64,000 nucleotides of DNA from Theobroma cacao (lineage: Eukaryota; Streptophyta; Magnoliopsida; Malvales; Malvaceae), in assembly GCF_000208745.1 (NCBI RefSeq), contig NC_030850.1, positions 6,242,684 through 6,306,683 of the forward strand. The letters are read 5' to 3'. Position 1 is the first letter of the stretch; every line of letters begins with the position of its first letter. Below the pieces are notes generated by a model. The model had not been told where the DNA came from. It was given only the letters and a program-made list of their open reading frames with translations, and did not search any database. The translations under genes were made by a program, and so were the position numbers. This document shows positions 62,301 to 64,000 of the stretch, one piece after another.

Positions 62301-64000
62301 GAAATTTGATTAGTTTTTTGGTGAAATCAAAAGAAATTGAAGGATACATGGTAAATGGTTAAAAATTTTTGTTTTTCCACACCTTGATATCGAATAAAGA
62401 AGATACACATCCATGCATACATACATACATATTATATAAATATATGAAGTTGGAAAAAAAAAGTTCAGTGTGTTTGGCAATAAAGTTAAAAACTATTCGA
62501 GAAAGTATGTGAAAAAATGGTGCAATGAGAGATTTTTTAGAGAAGCCAAGGGAACCGTGATCAGCATATCCCCCTGGCTTAGCTGGCTCTATACGGGAAG
62601 TGTGTGCAAATTATTGTTCACAAAAAATTGACGTGACGCAAAACTGTACTTAGCTAGACAATACATTTTTACTTGAAACAGATAAGGACAGTATACGTAA
62701 AGCAAATGGAACATCATTATGCATTCTTCTTATAATTCAGAACAATCATCCTGAATTTGTTTAAAGATATATTAAACAAATATTCATAAAATTATTATTT
62801 TATTATTTCGATAATAAGATAACATAGTATTTATTTAATTTTTTATTAAAAAATGATTCTAATTATTATTATTTGTTTGAATAAAAGGACACATGGTTTG
62901 TTATTATAATATACCATTATTAAGAGACTAAGCAAATTCACACGAGCGAATTTTAATACGAAACTATTCGCATCACTTTCCAACTCAGGGTTGTCTCCAC
63001 TCTGGAAATAGCAAAAATAAAAGGGGAAATAGTAACCCCTCCCAAAAACAGACGGGCATATAATCGGTTTTTACAGTTATTTTTGGATCTTTTTTCTGTT
63101 TACGACGACATCACCAAAATTTACCTTAAATCCTCTGTCACTCAACGCTCTCTTTTTGTGTGTAGAAACTTTCAATACTCGCTTTCTTTAGTTGCCACGT
63201 CACTCGGGGATTTTCTTACAACCTTTTAAAGACAATGATTGGATGAACGTTGACACGTGGAAGTTAATGAAAGCGAGTAGCCAATGAAAGTTAAACAGTA
63301 CTTTCAGCCATGAGAATAAAAATAAAATTCTTTTGCGGGAGGGGAAAGGGAGAGGCGGGGTTGATATGACTGTCAGTCTGTCACCGTCACTTTCTCTTTC
63401 TCTCTCACAAGGTAATACTCCGGACCCACAAGAACGCTATCATTTCCCCGAGCGAGGTCCCACAGTTGATGGGCTCCTCATCAAAAAATTGAAACAATAA
63501 TACCCTTATGAATTTGGGCACTGAAAATTGAGAGATGGGTCTCTGAATATGAAGGGAAAAAAGGGGAGAGTCTTCCCCTTTGTTTGATGAAGATGAGTAG
63601 ATGATGATGATGACGATGATGATGTGGAAAGGGCAGGTAGGTGGGACCTAAAAACTGCAATAGACACGTGCCACTGTCCAGGATGCTGACGTGGCCCAAT
63701 AGCACACGTAAGGTGCAGTGTTGCTCCATCAATCGCTTTGACCACTTGGTCACCGACAAGAGCTGGCCAGCCTGTCACTGTTACTCTAACCTCTTACGTA
63801 CATACATTACATGACTAAACTGTTCCCCTCGTATCTCATTTTTCCCATAAATCTTCTTCCATTTTAACTTTTATCCAATAAAAACAGATAAATAGATTTA
63901 CTCAATCAATTGTACAAACGTAAATACTGTAATTCACAAAAAGCATCAGTTCGAAATTAACATCTGCTTAATAGGATGTGTGTAACGTACCATACTCATA
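59301..64000. other. Upstream intergenic sequence of BRI1 to the window edge
   Basis: No further gene was recognised. It includes a CT-rich stretch (59920-59990), a GC-richer low-copy block (61150-61640) and a cluster of ACGT-core motifs (63190-63710). Short open frames here lack domains. Confidence 0.45.
63601..63624. repeat. (ATG)n trinucleotide microsatellite
   Basis: About eight units, with one interruption. Confidence 0.85.

Overview
This is nuclear DNA from a flowering plant, a eudicot and probably a rosid. It is AT-rich, its genes have introns and are sparse, and LTR retrotransposons and small inverted-repeat elements fill much of the space. Two runs of N (136 bases at 9140-9275 and one at 49677) show it is draft assembly. 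I cannot name the species from sequence alone.

Three host loci are visible. (1) 4030-5048, minus: a GH19 class II-type chitinase of three exons, broken by an in-frame TGA and lacking the region of the first catalytic glutamate. (2) 29266-33417, plus: a complete group IIc WRKY factor of 226 residues, orthologous in type to Arabidopsis WRKY13, with a 3.2-kb second intron. (3) 55448-59023, minus: an intact, intronless brassinosteroid receptor kinase, BRI1, of 1191 residues. The three are not a functional cluster. WRKY13 belongs to developmental and secondary-wall transcription, BRI1 to hormone perception at the plasma membrane, and chitinases to defence or cell-wall roles.

Transposon layout: 1-206 is the end of a Ty3/gypsy-type LTR running off the left edge, followed by a tandem array with a 43-bp unit (about 225-1046). 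At 6279-14262 lies a complete-length but decayed minus-strand Ty1/copia element (LTRs 6279-7012 and 13510-14262, target duplication CAATA). Its reverse transcriptase is split by a gypsy-type solo LTR (8994-10958, duplication GTTTG). The copia element itself sits in an older copia relic (about 14268-15240, perhaps starting near 6079). A second copia element, plus strand, fills 39281-44884 (276-bp LTRs, duplication TTGAA). Its reading frames are broken mainly by transition-type stops.

Smaller elements include five copies of an AT-rich foldback family (near 2.6, 24.1, 25.5, 48.6 and 50.4 kb), a hAT-like element with an 8-bp duplication (22210-23068), TIR elements at 18008-18746 and 49199-50130, and a foldback with a GC-rich core near 51.3-51.8 kb.

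No tRNA, rRNA, recognisable miRNA precursor or CRISPR array was found. No new multi-gene system is evident. The most unusual host locus is the chitinase, which has lost both cysteines of one family disulfide, its first catalytic glutamate and its open frame, while its splice sites, TATA box and the rest of its frame look intact.
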